In this document: positions 22,660-22,918 of the stretch, one piece after another
Layout of the letters: the number at the start of each line of letters is the position of its first letter
How positions within the stretch are numbered: the first letter of the stretch is position 1
NCBI GenBank assembly: GCA_039815415.1
Contig: JBCBZH010000034.1
Coordinates: 1 to 22,918, forward strand
Direction of reading: 5' to 3'
DNA: 22,918 bases
Source: JBCBZH01 sp039815415
Lineage (GTDB): Bacteria; Bacteroidota; Rhodothermia; Rhodothermales; Rubricoccaceae
The notes under the pieces: generated by a model
The model's input: only the letters and a program-made list of their open reading frames with translations
The model's database searches: none
Told to the model about the DNA's origin: nothing
Translations under genes and position numbers: made by a program

Positions 22660-22918
22660 TTACCGGAGCACGCCTCGGTAGTCCAGCGGGCCGTCGTTTC
22701 CGACACGAATGGATCCGGTGAAGTTCTGACCGGCAGTTCCAAGGTCCGCGAAGTCGAACGGGCTGTCGCTCATATGGCTGAATATGATCGATCCGTTGGT
22801 CGCGTTGCAGTCGGCCCGTTCCCAGGAGAACGCATTGGTTGCCGGATCGAAGGTCGGGTTGAGGATCAGAGCACCCCGAACGGTCACCTGCCCGCTGGCA
22901 GAGACCACCAGCGCGTAG
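22660..22918 (-). CDS. C-terminal part of an unrecognised secreted-type protein (5' truncated)
   Basis: The frame runs from the window edge to a TAA at 22660-22662, and the codons upstream of the first possible GTG stay open (YALVV...), so the start lies outside. The visible ~85 residues (VTVRGALILNPTF, SIIFSHMSDSPFD, GQNFTGSIRVGNDGPLDYRGVL) alternate short polar and hydrophobic strand-like stretches, as in secreted beta-rich proteins, with one Cys. I do not recognise the family. It is convergent with the receptor gene. Confidence 0.55.
   Translation of the reverse strand, partial: YALVVSASGQVTVRGALILNPTFDPATNAFSWERADCNATNGSIIFSHMSDSPFDFADLGTAGQNFTGSIRVGNDGPLDYRGVLR

Overview
The window looks like a chromosomal segment from a high-GC, Gram-negative bacterium of the Bacteroidota/Rhodothermota side of the tree; a marine Rhodothermales/Rubricoccaceae-type organism is my inference. 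The reasons are a GLPGLI-family gene next to a large outer-membrane beta-barrel receptor with a carboxypeptidase-regulatory-like domain, many short secreted lipoproteins, ECF sigma factors paired with TPR-tailed Ser/Thr kinases, and few clear Shine-Dalgarno sites. I see no rRNA, tRNA, CRISPR array, transposase or phage genes.

Layout. 1-468: C-terminal part of a proline-rich, TonB-like protein. 573-1727: two lipoprotein genes on the minus strand. 1884-3769: a NarL-type two-component pair (response regulator, then histidine kinase, minus strand). 3975-4400: small lipoprotein. 4478-5773: Tat-exported class V aminotransferase-fold enzyme (minus). 5774-6093: intergenic repeat region. 6094-6648: lipoprotein paralogous to the first one (minus). 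6773-10317: ECF sigma factor plus TPR Ser/Thr kinase. 10328-11104: alpha/beta-hydrolase lipoprotein (minus). 11302-13716: a lipoprotein whose N-terminal half resembles the pore-forming part of cholesterol-dependent cytolysins and whose C-terminal half is FG-GAP/VCBS-type repeats. 13955-17195: a second, paralogous sigma/kinase pair. 17352-19723: a third ECF sigma factor, a membrane protein and a GLPGLI protein in a tight operon, followed by the outer-membrane receptor (19835-22594). 22660-end: C-terminal part of an unrecognised minus-strand gene.

Three signals are not explained by the genes. (1) A bipartite element, GTGATCGG-N14-GGTGCGTC, occurs four times without a mismatch: 49-53 bp upstream of three lipoprotein genes, and once between the first sigma gene and its kinase. 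Its spacing fits an ECF-type promoter, which suggests a small regulon of envelope lipoproteins plus a Ser/Thr kinase. (2) The nonamer CGCCAGCTC/GAGCTGGCG occurs about 30 times by eye count. In most larger intergenic gaps it forms inverted pairs that look like terminators, and it also occurs singly in coding sequence, much as DNA-uptake sequences do in Pasteurellaceae and Neisseria. (3) The pore-former gene lies between two paralogous sigma/kinase cassettes.

Working picture (inference): sigma/Ser-Thr-kinase modules sense or relay envelope signals and drive surface lipoproteins, possibly including the cytolysin-like protein, while a separate sigma/GLPGLI/receptor operon handles outer-membrane uptake or export.
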